From: Mucilaginibacter gotjawali
GTDB taxonomy: Bacteria > Bacteroidota > Bacteroidia > Sphingobacteriales > Sphingobacteriaceae
NCBI RefSeq assembly: GCF_002355435.1
Contig: NZ_AP017313.1
Coordinates: 3,906,001 to 3,970,000 of the forward strand
Length of the DNA: 64,000 nt
Direction: 5' to 3'
In this document: positions 47,556 to 56,734 of the stretch, in pieces
How the letters are laid out: each line of letters opens with the position of its first letter
Numbering within the stretch: the first letter of the stretch is position 1
Made by a program: the position numbers and the translations under genes
Notes under the pieces: model-generated
Seen by the model: the letters and a program-made list of their open reading frames with translations, nothing else
Database searches by the model: none
Told to the model about the DNA's origin: nothing

Positions 47556-50003
47556 CTATGCTTTTTTGCTTTTTCTCTTAAACAGCTTCGCAACAAATGA
47601 CTTGGGTTTGTTGTCATCGCTGTAATAACCATAACCGTAGCCATAACCATAGCCGTAGCCGTAGCCGTAACCATAACCATAACCCTGGGTAGTCAAAATA
47701 TCGTTAACAACAATTGCAATTTGTTTCATTTTCCCGGTTTTATGCAAATCAAACGGAATTTTCAGGTGCCCTTTTAACGTGTATTTCTGCCTAACCAGAT
47801 AAAGAGCCAGGTCAGCATATTCATTTAAAAGTTGTGCATCGGATACGATACCTATAGGAGGTGTATCGATAATTATATAATCAAATTGTTTTTTTAATTC
47901 GTCCATTAATATTTTCATCTTGCCATTGAGCAATGTCTCCGCCGGATTTGGCGGAACGGGCCCTGATGTAATGATAAACAGATTTTCATTTATCGAGGTA
48001 GGCAAAATAATATCGGATATTTTTACATCTTTTGAAATAATGTAATTGGTAAAGCCAAAATCATTTGCAATACCTAATTTGGATGATAAATTAGGTTTTC
48101 GCAAGTCAAGTTCCATTAATAAAACCTTTTTATCAGTAATGGCCAGGGCTGCACCCAGGTTCACCGCAGTAAACGATTTTCCTTCTCCGGCTATACTTGA
48201 CGTCACGATGATCGTCTTTTCCGATTCCTTACTCAGGAAAAACGAAAGGTTTGTTCTTAAAGCCCTAAACTGTTCGGCAATTGCGCTGCGATTATTACTG
48301 GTTATTGAGATATTATTCATTGATTCACCATGGCTGATCTCACCAATTATTGGTAAACTACTAAGCCTGGTGACATCATTCCTTGACATCACCTTCTTAT
48401 TTAATATCTCCTTAAAGTAAATAGAGGTGGCTGGGATAACAATGGCACAAAGAAAAGCAACCACAATAACCAAGCTTTTCTTGGGGAAATATGGCAGGAA
48501 ATCGGCCTTTGGAGGGTCAATAACTCTTGAGTCGGCTATGTTAGATGTCTTTGAAATTGCAGTTTCTTCCTTTTTTTGCAATAAGTATAAATAAAGTTGC
48601 GAAGCAATTTCTTTTTGACGGTTTAAATCAAGATAAGTACGTTCCTGTTTAGGCACTTGTTTAATTTGGCCTGTTATTGTATTTTGGGTATTTTTAAGAT
48701 CACGCTCAGTAGTAAGCAGCGTCTTTTTATTATTTTTCAAATACTGAATCATATTCTTCCGCAGCGTCTCAATCCGCGAATCAAGATTCTTGATATATGG
48801 ATTGGTTTCTGTTGAAGTTAACAATTGCCGCTCACGTTCAAGCAGGTAGTTATTGTAGGTATTTACCATACCGCCATAAATAGGATCGTCTGATAAGATG
48901 GTAGTAGGTACAACATGCTTGTTATCAACGTCATTATTTAAATACGTATAAATCTCCTCCAATACATTTAACTGATTTTCAACCTTTAACAATTGGGTTG
49001 TATAATCCTGGCTATTATCAACAAGTAATTTACCTTGCTCATTAATATCTGCTAATTTATTTTCCTGTTTAAATGTTTGTATACTACCCTCCGCATTGCT
49101 TAATTGCGGGCCCACACTTACCAGCTGACGGTCAATAAAAGCAATTGTACTATCCGCTACCCTGTCTGAATTACTTTTTTTATCTTTTAAATAAATTTCT
49201 ATCATTTTGTTTAAAATATCCTCGCCTTTTTTAGGTATAGTATAATTTAAACTGATATCCAGTGAGGTAGCGTTTGCATCCGGAATTACCAGACTAATAT
49301 TGGACGCCAAATCGTCTATTAATTCGCTTACATTTTCAATAGTAGCGCTGTAATCACCCGCCATATTTTCAAAGTAAGGGTAATTTCTTTCAAATTTGAT
49401 CAGGCCGACACCCGGTACGAAAATCTGTTTATCAAACGGAACTGTTTTAAAATTGAATGACCCACCCTTTGAGCTGTAAGTACTTAAAATTACGCCGCTT
49501 TTATCATTACTAAGGGTAACGTAGAATTTAGTATCCAATACCGTATCAACCAGTTTTACCTGTTGAATGATAAACGGCGAATGATACATTTCACTACCAC
49601 CGAAAGTGCTTATTGAACTGATTATACCCGGCGAATAATATCTGATGTTCAACTTCATTTCGTTTATCGTACGCAACAGCAGATAATCGGTTTTAAGCAC
49701 CTGTACCTCATTATCAACATTACTTTTAATGTCGAAGATACTTCCCAAACTACTGAGGGTGGAAGAAATGCTGGAAGCCGCGCTGGAGGCACCGGAATTA
49801 CCGCTATCGTCCTCCACTAAAATAGAAGCGTTTATACTATAGGACGGCGGCGCAAAAACAATAAATAATACAGCTGCGATGGCCGATACCATTATTGAAA
49901 TAGCAAAAACCCACCATAATTTTTTTAGCTTGCCCGTAAACTGTTTAAAATCGAAAACTTCAACTTTTTCCTCGAAATTTTCGCTTTCTAAATTTGTATC
50001 CAT
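47556..50003 (-). CDS. Wzc-type exopolysaccharide tyrosine autokinase 2
   Basis: 815 aa, intact. Wzz-type chain-length domain with first helix at residues about 30-52, long periplasmic coiled arm (residues about 250-500), second helix near 510-530, then the BY-kinase domain: Walker A SSIAGEGKSFTAVNLG (about 600-615), Walker A' LLMELDLRKPN and Walker B DYIIIDTPPIGIV. The C-terminus carries eleven tyrosines in a Gly-Tyr run. It controls polymer length and opening of the Wza channel by cyclic autophosphorylation. It lies 24 nt after wza2. No cognate Wzb phosphatase was found in the window. Confidence 0.93.
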   Translation of the reverse strand: MDTNLESENFEEKVEVFDFKQFTGKLKKLWWVFAISIMVSAIAAVLFIVFAPPSYSINASILVEDDSGNSGASSAASSISSTLSSLGSIFDIKSNVDNEVQVLKTDYLLLRTINEMKLNIRYYSPGIISSISTFGGSEMYHSPFIIQQVKLVDTVLDTKFYVTLSNDKSGVILSTYSSKGGSFNFKTVPFDKQIFVPGVGLIKFERNYPYFENMAGDYSATIENVSELIDDLASNISLVIPDANATSLDISLNYTIPKKGEDILNKMIEIYLKDKKSNSDRVADSTIAFIDRQLVSVGPQLSNAEGSIQTFKQENKLADINEQGKLLVDNSQDYTTQLLKVENQLNVLEEIYTYLNNDVDNKHVVPTTILSDDPIYGGMVNTYNNYLLERERQLLTSTETNPYIKNLDSRIETLRKNMIQYLKNNKKTLLTTERDLKNTQNTITGQIKQVPKQERTYLDLNRQKEIASQLYLYLLQKKEETAISKTSNIADSRVIDPPKADFLPYFPKKSLVIVVAFLCAIVIPATSIYFKEILNKKVMSRNDVTRLSSLPIIGEISHGESMNNISITSNNRSAIAEQFRALRTNLSFFLSKESEKTIIVTSSIAGEGKSFTAVNLGAALAITDKKVLLMELDLRKPNLSSKLGIANDFGFTNYIISKDVKISDIILPTSINENLFIITSGPVPPNPAETLLNGKMKILMDELKKQFDYIIIDTPPIGIVSDAQLLNEYADLALYLVRQKYTLKGHLKIPFDLHKTGKMKQIAIVVNDILTTQGYGYGYGYGYGYGYGYGYGYYSDDNKPKSFVAKLFKRKSKKA
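47622..47684 (-). repeat. Gly-Tyr tail microsatellite of wzc2
   Basis: 63 nt of imperfect 6-nt GGN-TAY units coding for ten Gly-Tyr pairs and one further Tyr, just before the Ser-Asp-Asp of the C-terminus. Longer by three tyrosine-adjacent codons than the wzc1 tail, as expected if unit number drifts by slippage. Confidence 0.85.
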
Positions 50004-50027
50004 AAATATCTTACGTAGTTAAATTTA

Positions 50028-50831
50028 TTATTTAAATCTGATCAATATGAGCGCAATTGCAGTAAGCACAGACACGCCGATTGTAAATAGCTTTGTTTGA
50101 GTAGCATCTGATGCTACCAATTTAGATTTGGTGGGTTCGACGTAAATAACATCGTTCTGTCTTAAGTAAAAATAAGGAGACTGCAAAGTCTTTGAGGAAT
50201 TTAAATTCAACCTAACATATACTTTACTATTTAAACTATCTCTGATTAAAAGCACATTATCCTTTTTGCCGTATATAGTAATGTCCCCGGCCAGCCCTAA
50301 TGCATCAAGCACCGTATTTTTTTCGTTTGGTAAGATATAGGTTGACGGCCGGGCAACTTCGCCCAATACAGTCACTTTAAAATTGGCGAAACGAACTTGC
50401 ACGTTAGGATCCTTGTAAAATTCAGCTACTTTGTTGCTTATTAATTGTCTTGCTTCGGTGGTTGTTAAACCAGCGATCTTCACCTGCCCGATTATTGGTA
50501 AAGAAACATTACCATTTTTATCAACCAGGTAACCATTGATTTGTTGCATTGACACAGAAGCGCCCGGCAAAGCCCCCTGGGGCGCAGCCTGGCCCTGATT
50601 TATTATCGCGGCGGTCTGAGGGTCGATAGTTAAAATAATTATCGATAAAATATCATCAGATTGAATAACAGGATCTTTATATTTTGCGAGTTGGGTAGTT
50701 CTTGTCTGCAAACTATCAGGAATATCTTTAAGATATAATATTTTGTTATAGTCAGTACACGATGAAAATAGTGCTATCGAAGCCAGAATGAGCAGAAATA
50801 TCTGAATTCTTTGTCTCTGTTTATAATTCAT
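50028..50831 (-). CDS. Wza-type polysaccharide export lipoprotein 2
   Basis: 267 aa. Lipobox in LASIALFSSCTDYNK (Cys near residue 25), export domain SDDILSIIILTIDPQTA and GYLVDKNGNVSLPIIGQVKI, SLBB-like VTVLGEVARPSTYILPNEKN and LLIRDSLNSKVYVRLNL, and a C-terminal hydrophobic stretch. Paralogue of the protein at 28057. It forms the outer-membrane export channel. It begins 30 nt after cysN, so the sulfate-activation genes and the export pair appear to be one operon. Confidence 0.92.
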   Translation of the reverse strand: MNYKQRQRIQIFLLILASIALFSSCTDYNKILYLKDIPDSLQTRTTQLAKYKDPVIQSDDILSIIILTIDPQTAAIINQGQAAPQGALPGASVSMQQINGYLVDKNGNVSLPIIGQVKIAGLTTTEARQLISNKVAEFYKDPNVQVRFANFKVTVLGEVARPSTYILPNEKNTVLDALGLAGDITIYGKKDNVLLIRDSLNSKVYVRLNLNSSKTLQSPYFYLRQNDVIYVEPTKSKLVASDATQTKLFTIGVSVLTAIALILIRFK

Positions 50832-50861
50832 ATATTGAGAATTTTATCAAATTTAGGTTTA

Positions 50862-52106
50862 TCAACTGTGAATGGTTCCGGCTGCAACGGTTTCATTTGT
50901 GGCCTCGTCAATAAGTATTAATGAGCCAGTAATACGGTTTCTTCGGTATTCGTCAAAAATCAATGGTCTTGTGGTACGCATCTTAACCCGGGCCATATCA
51001 TTCATCCTGATATCATTGTCCTGATCCAGCCTTTGCATCGTATTGATATCAATTTTGTAAATCACCTCTTTTATTATCGCCATCACCTCCCGGCTGGTGC
51101 TTTTTAAATAGTATTTCGCCCCTGGCCTCGGTCCTTTAGCCGACATCCAGCACATTAACACATCCAGATCCTGACTAACTTGCGGCTGATTGTTGTTTTT
51201 TACGATCATATCGCCCCGGCTAACATCGATATCGTCTTCCAAACAAATCGAAACAGACATCGGCGGAAAAGCTTCTTCAACGGGCCCGTCAAAAGTGTTT
51301 ATCAGTTTTATTTTTGAGGTTAGCCCTGACGGAAGTATCGTAACATTGTCACCTACACGGAAAATCCCCCCCGCAATACGGCCCGCATAGCCCCTGTAAT
51401 CGTGATATTCATCCGCATGTGGCCGAATAACAGTTTGTACGGGGAACCTGGCATCTAAATGGTTTTCGTCGCTGCCGATATGAAGGGTTTCTAAAGTGTC
51501 AAGCAGACTTGCCCCTTTATACCATTTCATATTTTCAGAGTGATTAACAACATTGTCGCCATCTAAAGCACTGATTGGAATATACCTTATATCTTTAATA
51601 TCAAGTTTACTTGCAAACTCATGATATTGCTCAACAACTTTGTTAAACACTTGTTCAGAATAATCAACAAGGTCCATTTTATTGACACAAACAATAATGT
51701 GGGGGAGTTTTAGTAACGAGGCTATAAATGAATGCCTGCAGGTTTGTTCAATCACTCCATGCCTGGCATCAATCAGCACCAATGCAAGGTTAGCTGTTGA
51801 TGCTCCTGTTACCATATTCCTTGTATATTGAATATGACCCGGAGTATCGGCAATTATAAATTTACGTTTGGGTGTTGCAAAATATCTATAGGCAACATCA
51901 ATAGTTATGCCCTGCTCTCTTTCGGAACGTAAGCCATCAGTAAGCAGCGACAAGTCAACATGTTGAAGTCCCTTTCTTTCACTCGATTGTTTTACAGCTT
52001 CTATCTGATCTTCAAAAATTGATTTTGAATCATATAACAATCTTCCGATAAGTGTACTTTTCCCATCATCAACACTGCCGGCAGTGGTAAAACGCAGTAA
52101 TTCCAT
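50862..52106 (-). CDS. cysN: sulfate adenylyltransferase subunit 1 (GTPase)
   Basis: 414 aa EF-Tu-like GTPase subunit of ATP sulfurylase. G1 TAGSVDDGKSTLIGRLLYDS (residues about 7-26), G3 DTPGHIQYTRNMVTGAS, G4 NKMDLVDY, then two beta-barrel domains. There is no C-terminal APS kinase fusion, consistent with the separate cysC. It drives APS formation by GTP hydrolysis together with CysD. In this locus APS probably feeds PAPS for sulfotransferases, since no APS/PAPS reductase or sulfite reductase gene is present nearby. Confidence 0.95.
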   Translation of the reverse strand: MELLRFTTAGSVDDGKSTLIGRLLYDSKSIFEDQIEAVKQSSERKGLQHVDLSLLTDGLRSEREQGITIDVAYRYFATPKRKFIIADTPGHIQYTRNMVTGASTANLALVLIDARHGVIEQTCRHSFIASLLKLPHIIVCVNKMDLVDYSEQVFNKVVEQYHEFASKLDIKDIRYIPISALDGDNVVNHSENMKWYKGASLLDTLETLHIGSDENHLDARFPVQTVIRPHADEYHDYRGYAGRIAGGIFRVGDNVTILPSGLTSKIKLINTFDGPVEEAFPPMSVSICLEDDIDVSRGDMIVKNNNQPQVSQDLDVLMCWMSAKGPRPGAKYYLKSTSREVMAIIKEVIYKIDINTMQRLDQDNDIRMNDMARVKMRTTRPLIFDEYRRNRITGSLILIDEATNETVAAGTIHS

Positions 52107-52202
52107 AATTTAGTGTGGCGAATATATTGATAATTATTTAAAATTCGAGTTATTTATTGATTGGCAGAGTTACTGGGTAAATAGCATTTTTAAAATATTT
52201 TC

Positions 52203-53111
52203 TTAAAAATATCCTTGTTTTTTTCTATCTTCCATCGAAGTATCCGAGCGTTTGTCATCACTCCTCATGCCCCTCTCAGTACTTCTGGAGGCTGAAACTT
52301 CCATTACTATTTTTTCAAGCGTATCGGCGTCTGATTCAATGCCTCCAGTGATGGTAATGTCTCCCAGAGTGCGGAACCTCATATATTTTAGTTCGATTTT
52401 TTCGCCTTCCCTTAAAACCAAAAATTCCGAATTTGGCAGCCAGGTGCCATCCCTGTAAATTGCTTCACGGTGATGGGCAAAATACAATGAGGGTATATCG
52501 AGATTTTCGTGCAAAATATAATTCCAAACGTCCATTTCCGTCCAGTTACTTATAGGGAAAACTCTAAAGTGTTCGCCCATTCTTTTGCGGCCATTAAAAA
52601 TGTTCCATAACTCAGGCCGTTGATTTTTCGGGTCCCATTGGCCAAATTCGTCTCTATGTGAAAAAAAACGCTCTTTAGCCCTTGCTTTTTCTTCGTCCCT
52701 TCGCGCGCCACCCATTGCTGCGTCAATTTTATTTTCTTCAATAGTATCGAGCAACGAAACAATTTGCAATTCATTCCGGGTGGCGTTGATGCCTCTTTCT
52801 TCAACAGCCCGGCCTTTGTCTATCGATTCCTGAACTGATCCTACAATGAGCTGTATGCCAAGTTCAGCTACCAGCTTGTCTCTGAATTCAATAGTTTCTG
52901 AAAAATTATGGCCTGTGTCGATATGCACAAGAGGCATTGGTATTTTGGCGGGCCAGAAGGCTTTCCGGGCCAGGTGGGTTACTACAATTGAGTCTTTCCC
53001 ACCAGAAAATAATATGGCGGGCCTATCAAATTGCGCCGCAACCTCCCTGATCACATATATCGCTTCTGATTCTAGTTCCTGAAGATGATTGAGGTAATAT
53101 TTATTATGCAT
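52203..53111 (-). CDS. cysD: sulfate adenylyltransferase subunit 2
   Basis: 302 aa from the ATG at 53111 (MHNKYYLNHLQELESEAIY), which removes an unconserved 12-residue prefix and an overlap with cysC. The PP-loop ATP-binding motif LFSGGKDSIVVTHLARKAF is near residues 33-51. CysD makes APS from sulfate and ATP with CysN. The length fits the family. Order cysC-cysD-cysN on the minus strand; cysC ends 4 nt before this start. Confidence 0.95.
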   Translation of the reverse strand: MHNKYYLNHLQELESEAIYVIREVAAQFDRPAILFSGGKDSIVVTHLARKAFWPAKIPMPLVHIDTGHNFSETIEFRDKLVAELGIQLIVGSVQESIDKGRAVEERGINATRNELQIVSLLDTIEENKIDAAMGGARRDEEKARAKERFFSHRDEFGQWDPKNQRPELWNIFNGRKRMGEHFRVFPISNWTEMDVWNYILHENLDIPSLYFAHHREAIYRDGTWLPNSEFLVLREGEKIELKYMRFRTLGDITITGGIESDADTLEKIVMEVSASRSTERGMRSDDKRSDTSMEDRKKQGYF

Positions 53112-53115
53112 ATAT

Positions 53116-53718
53116 TTAATTAGCTGATTTAATTCTGGGCAACACACCCTCTAAAACCAAATTCACACATTGTTCCAAAGTTTGATTTGTTGTATCAATA
53201 TACAATTCAGGCGAAACGGGATGCTCGAAAGGAGAACTGATACCTGTAAAATTACTTATTTCTCCGGCCCTTGCTTTTTTATATAAACCTTTAACATCGC
53301 GCTGCTCACATATTTCAATTGGCGTATCAACAAAAACTTCAATAAACATATCGCCTAATAGTTCGCGTAACGATTGGCGCTGTCGCTCCAACGGTGTAAT
53401 AAACGTTGCAAGCAAAACCAAACCGGTATCGCACATAAGCTTGGCAACTTCTCCAATTCTCCTTAAATTTTCCGACCTGTCTTCGTCCGTAAAAGTAAGC
53501 CCCTTATTTAAACCTTTTCGAATATTGTCTCCGTCAAGCGTATAGGTTCTTATCCCTTTACTATAAAGTTCTTGTTCAACCACATTCGCTATAGTGCTCT
53601 TTCCGGAGCCTGAAAGCCCTGTAAACCAAACACAGGCTGCTTTATGTCCGTTAGCCAGTTCACGGTCATGGCGGGTTATGCTGTAAAGCTGTTCAACTAT
53701 GTGCAGTTTCTCTTTCAT
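53116..53718 (-). CDS. cysC: adenylylsulfate kinase
   Basis: 200 aa. P-loop WFTGLSGSGKSTIANVVE (residues about 31-48), DGDNIRKGLNKGLTFTDEDR, and FVDTPIEICEQRDVKGLYKKARAG, all CysC signatures. It phosphorylates APS to PAPS, the sulfate donor of the sulfotransferases. Stand-alone form, not fused to CysN. First of the tight cysC-cysD pair, about 105 bp after cysQ. Confidence 0.95.
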   Translation of the reverse strand: MKEKLHIVEQLYSITRHDRELANGHKAACVWFTGLSGSGKSTIANVVEQELYSKGIRTYTLDGDNIRKGLNKGLTFTDEDRSENLRRIGEVAKLMCDTGLVLLATFITPLERQRQSLRELLGDMFIEVFVDTPIEICEQRDVKGLYKKARAGEISNFTGISSPFEHPVSPELYIDTTNQTLEQCVNLVLEGVLPRIKSAN

Positions 53719-53823
53719 TAAAATGTTTCAATTCCTATTTTTCAAACAGCTTATAAATCAACAACACATTAATACAATTACTAAAATGGTGCTTATAAAT
53801 ATTGTTTACAGGTATATCTGATA

Positions 53824-54630
53824 TTAATTAGTATGGCCTGCAACTACAAACCATGGATTGAGCATATTTTCTTTATTATATTTCAATTCATGGCCTGTTT
53901 CATAGTTATAAACTTTGCAGTCGGAATAAGTCGCCACTGCATGGCCAGCTGCTGTATCCCACTCCATTGTTGGTGCCAGTCGGGGATATATATGAGCTTT
54001 TCGTTCGGCAACCAAACATAATTTCAATGAACTCCCCGCACTTATTAACTCAACATTACCCAGCTCCTCCTCTTTTTTGCGTAAAAATTCTTCTGTTTCC
54101 CTGGTCGAGTGAGACCTGCTGGCCACTATGGTGTATATTTCGGGGTATTGTGCGCCAGTTAGTGGCTCAGCCTGTTCAACGAGACTAACAAGCTCACCTT
54201 CGTTAAAATCTTTACCAATCTGCATTTTAAAGCTGCCGGTTTGTTCTGAAGCGAAATATAAAACGCCGGTAACCGGCACATAAACCACACCCAAAACAGG
54301 GGTATCCAGCGCAATCAATGCGATGTTTACAGTAAATTCACCGTTCTTTTTTATGAATTCCTTCGTACCATCAAGGGGATCTATCAGCCAAAATAACTCC
54401 CAGCCCGAGCGGTCCTGGTAAGGGATAGATTTACCTTCTTCACTTAAAACCTGTAAACCAGATTCCTTTAATCCTTCCACTATCGCCAAATGCGCATTCT
54501 TATCAGCTTTCGTTAAAGGGCTGTTGTCCGACTTAAATTCAACATCGGGCGCCTCTTCATTATAAACTTTTAATATCTCTTCGCCGGCATTAATTGCCGA
54601 CAAGATTGCTAAGCGTAAATTTAGATCCAT
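53824..54630 (-). CDS. cysQ: 3'(2'),5'-bisphosphate nucleotidase
   Basis: 268 aa from the ATG at 54630 (MDLNLRLAILSAINAGEEI); ten extra codons upstream are unconserved. Inositol-monophosphatase fold with metal site LIDPLDGTKEFI and the C-terminal WDTAAGHAV. It hydrolyses PAP, the by-product of sulfotransferases, to AMP, relieving product inhibition. Its place at the head of the PAPS module supports a sulfation role for the whole group. Confidence 0.92.
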   Translation of the reverse strand: MDLNLRLAILSAINAGEEILKVYNEEAPDVEFKSDNSPLTKADKNAHLAIVEGLKESGLQVLSEEGKSIPYQDRSGWELFWLIDPLDGTKEFIKKNGEFTVNIALIALDTPVLGVVYVPVTGVLYFASEQTGSFKMQIGKDFNEGELVSLVEQAEPLTGAQYPEIYTIVASRSHSTRETEEFLRKKEEELGNVELISAGSSLKLCLVAERKAHIYPRLAPTMEWDTAAGHAVATYSDCKVYNYETGHELKYNKENMLNPWFVVAGHTN

Positions 54631-55092
54631 AGGTATATGGTAGATATACTTTTTTAACAATTATTATAATAAAAGGCTAAATTATAAAAAAAAATGAAAA
54701 AAATATAAGAATTTTAATTTTTTTTAACGAATTAATACTAATAAGCACCATTTATTACAATTGAGATTATGCATTATTAATTATTAATAATCAGCCCGAC
54801 CTACTTTACAAACAATTACCAGCGGTTGACTGTAATTTTCACCAACAGCAAAACTACAGCCTTTTGATAGTTTCGCCTATTTATAATTTTTCAATAAGCG
54901 AAAGATCGCATACCTAAAATTAAAGAATAATTATTCACTTAACGATCCCGGAATAGGAGTTCCATTAATTGAAACTACCCAAGCCAGCCTCATATAACCT
55001 AAGAATTGATCATTTTCATTATCGCCGGCCAAATTAAATGTAAACTATCCTTTCATCACTTTCTTAAAGGTTTTCAAAACATATATATTTTC
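54631..55092. other. intergenic, AT-rich, upstream of cysQ
   Basis: About 460 bp between the acyltransferase-3 gene and cysQ, both minus strand. It should hold the cysQCDN-wza2-wzc2 promoter, but no CAAAnnTA element was seen. No gene or repeat. Confidence 0.4.
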
Positions 55093-56196
55093 TCAATAAC
55101 CTTTTTCAAAAACAGGTTGATTTTTTTTAGATCGGCTGGGGAAATATTTTTCCCTTATGCTGATAATCGGGTATTCAATAGACTTACTTATAATTATACC
55201 CACAATAAACGCTGAAGAAAAATAAAATAAGTAATAAAAAATTCCACCATTTTTAAATGCATGTATGGCAATATTATCAAAAAGGCGATGAAATAGATAA
55301 ATGGAATAAGAATATGTGCCTATATAAGCTAAAGGGGAAATCACTTTCAAAAAAGCTCCTTTATCAATATGAATAATTACTACCATTAAATATCCATAGC
55401 AAATCGGATTGAATGCTAAATTGAATACTGATACAATATGATAATGCTCGCGGTCAAAAATAAAATTAGTAGAAAGTAATATTACTGATAAGATAACAAA
55501 GAAGATCTTGTATTTGTGATTCAAAATGTATGTTATAAACTCTTCTTTAAAATTAACCAGATAAGCTATCAGTACGCCAAAGAAAAGTGCATCAAATCTG
55601 AAATGACTTTTGGTATAATCCCTGGGAAAATCATAATCCGAATATGTAAAGTAATTATATAACCTAAAACCGATGCCAATTACCAAAAGAAATATATAGA
55701 TGAGCACAAATGACTTCAGTTGTACTTTTTTGTATTTGAGCAACAGCAAAAAAACTAATGCCAGAGCGAAATAAAAATGTTCTTCAACACTTATGGACCA
55801 CAAATGGCTATTATTCAAACTAAAATAATTCGCCACAAAGACACTCTCATGAAAAAGGCCTGCTAAGGTTGGTTTGTGAGTAACACTTTTGGAATAAATC
55901 CCTAAAAAGAAGGAAAAGAGTATGAAAATATAATAGGTTGGATAAATTTTGAATCCCCGGCGGATTAAAAATCTTGAGGCGTTAAAAGACCCGTAAAGCT
56001 TATGTTCTTTTATAATCAATCCCGAAACCAAATATCCGCTCAGAACAAAAAATAAATCCACGCCAGACCAACCGCCAACGCGGATTACCTTGAAGACATT
56101 ATCCAGGATACTGTCTCCTTTAACGTAGATGTGATTTACCATCACTAAAAAAACCCCTACAAATCTTAAAAAATCCAGTTGTACATTTCTCTTCAT
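55093..56196 (-). CDS. acyltransferase 3 family membrane protein
   Basis: 367 aa with about ten hydrophobic helices. Family motifs: RNVQLDFLRFVGVFLVMVNHIY at the start (conserved Arg and His) and LWSISVEEHFYFALALVFLLL near residue 130. Like its counterpart at 13058 it probably O-acetylates the glycan from the membrane. The C-terminus is basic (SRSKKNQPVFEKGY). It stands at the head end of the locus, between DUF3467 and the sulfation genes. Confidence 0.88.
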   Translation of the reverse strand: MKRNVQLDFLRFVGVFLVMVNHIYVKGDSILDNVFKVIRVGGWSGVDLFFVLSGYLVSGLIIKEHKLYGSFNASRFLIRRGFKIYPTYYIFILFSFFLGIYSKSVTHKPTLAGLFHESVFVANYFSLNNSHLWSISVEEHFYFALALVFLLLLKYKKVQLKSFVLIYIFLLVIGIGFRLYNYFTYSDYDFPRDYTKSHFRFDALFFGVLIAYLVNFKEEFITYILNHKYKIFFVILSVILLSTNFIFDREHYHIVSVFNLAFNPICYGYLMVVIIHIDKGAFLKVISPLAYIGTYSYSIYLFHRLFDNIAIHAFKNGGIFYYLFYFSSAFIVGIIISKSIEYPIISIREKYFPSRSKKNQPVFEKGY

Positions 56197-56306
56197 ATGC
56201 CGAATTACTAATTCCGTAAAAACATGATCGGATATTCAAATATTAACTTTTGCCTGCTATTTGAATAAACAACCGCGATGTAAAACCAAGATATTTTTAT
56301 TGCCGG

Positions 56307-56618
56307 CTATGCCTGCCCCATAGTGCCGCCAAAATTCATTGGGAAACCGGATGGGTCCTGCTGGATTTTAATACGACCATGGGCTGTTTCAAATTTCTCT
56401 AAATTATCTTCCAGCGCTGTTAGTAGCCGTTTTGCGTGCTCCGGAGTTAAAATTACCCTTGATTTTACTTTAGCTTTTGGCACGCCAGGCATAACCCTTA
56501 TAAAATCAAGCACAAATTCCGAACTTGAATGCGTAATAATTGCCAGGTTTGAATAAATTCCCTCTGCTATTTCCTCAGAAAGTTCAATATTCAACTGATT
56601 CTCATTTTGTTCTTCCAT
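56307..56618 (-). CDS. DUF3467-family protein
   Basis: 103 aa. The body (EIAEGIYSNLAIITHSSSEFVLDFIRVMPGVPKAKVKSRVILTP, residues 16-59) matches the DUF3467 pattern as recalled. The family is small, widespread in Bacteroidota and of unknown function. It is usually a conserved housekeeping gene rather than part of polysaccharide loci. It lies between the nucleotide-sugar dehydrogenase and the acyltransferase with gaps of about 110 bp on each side. Confidence 0.8.
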   Translation of the reverse strand: MEEQNENQLNIELSEEIAEGIYSNLAIITHSSSEFVLDFIRVMPGVPKAKVKSRVILTPEHAKRLLTALEDNLEKFETAHGRIKIQQDPSGFPMNFGGTMGQA

Positions 56619-56734
56619 CCCGCTAAAATAACAAAGCCTTCCTATTTACACGAAAGCTTTGTAAAATAATTGATCTGCATCCGCTAAAAATTATGGCTAT
56701 ATGCAAACGCCAACCGTAAATCTACCAAATTCTA

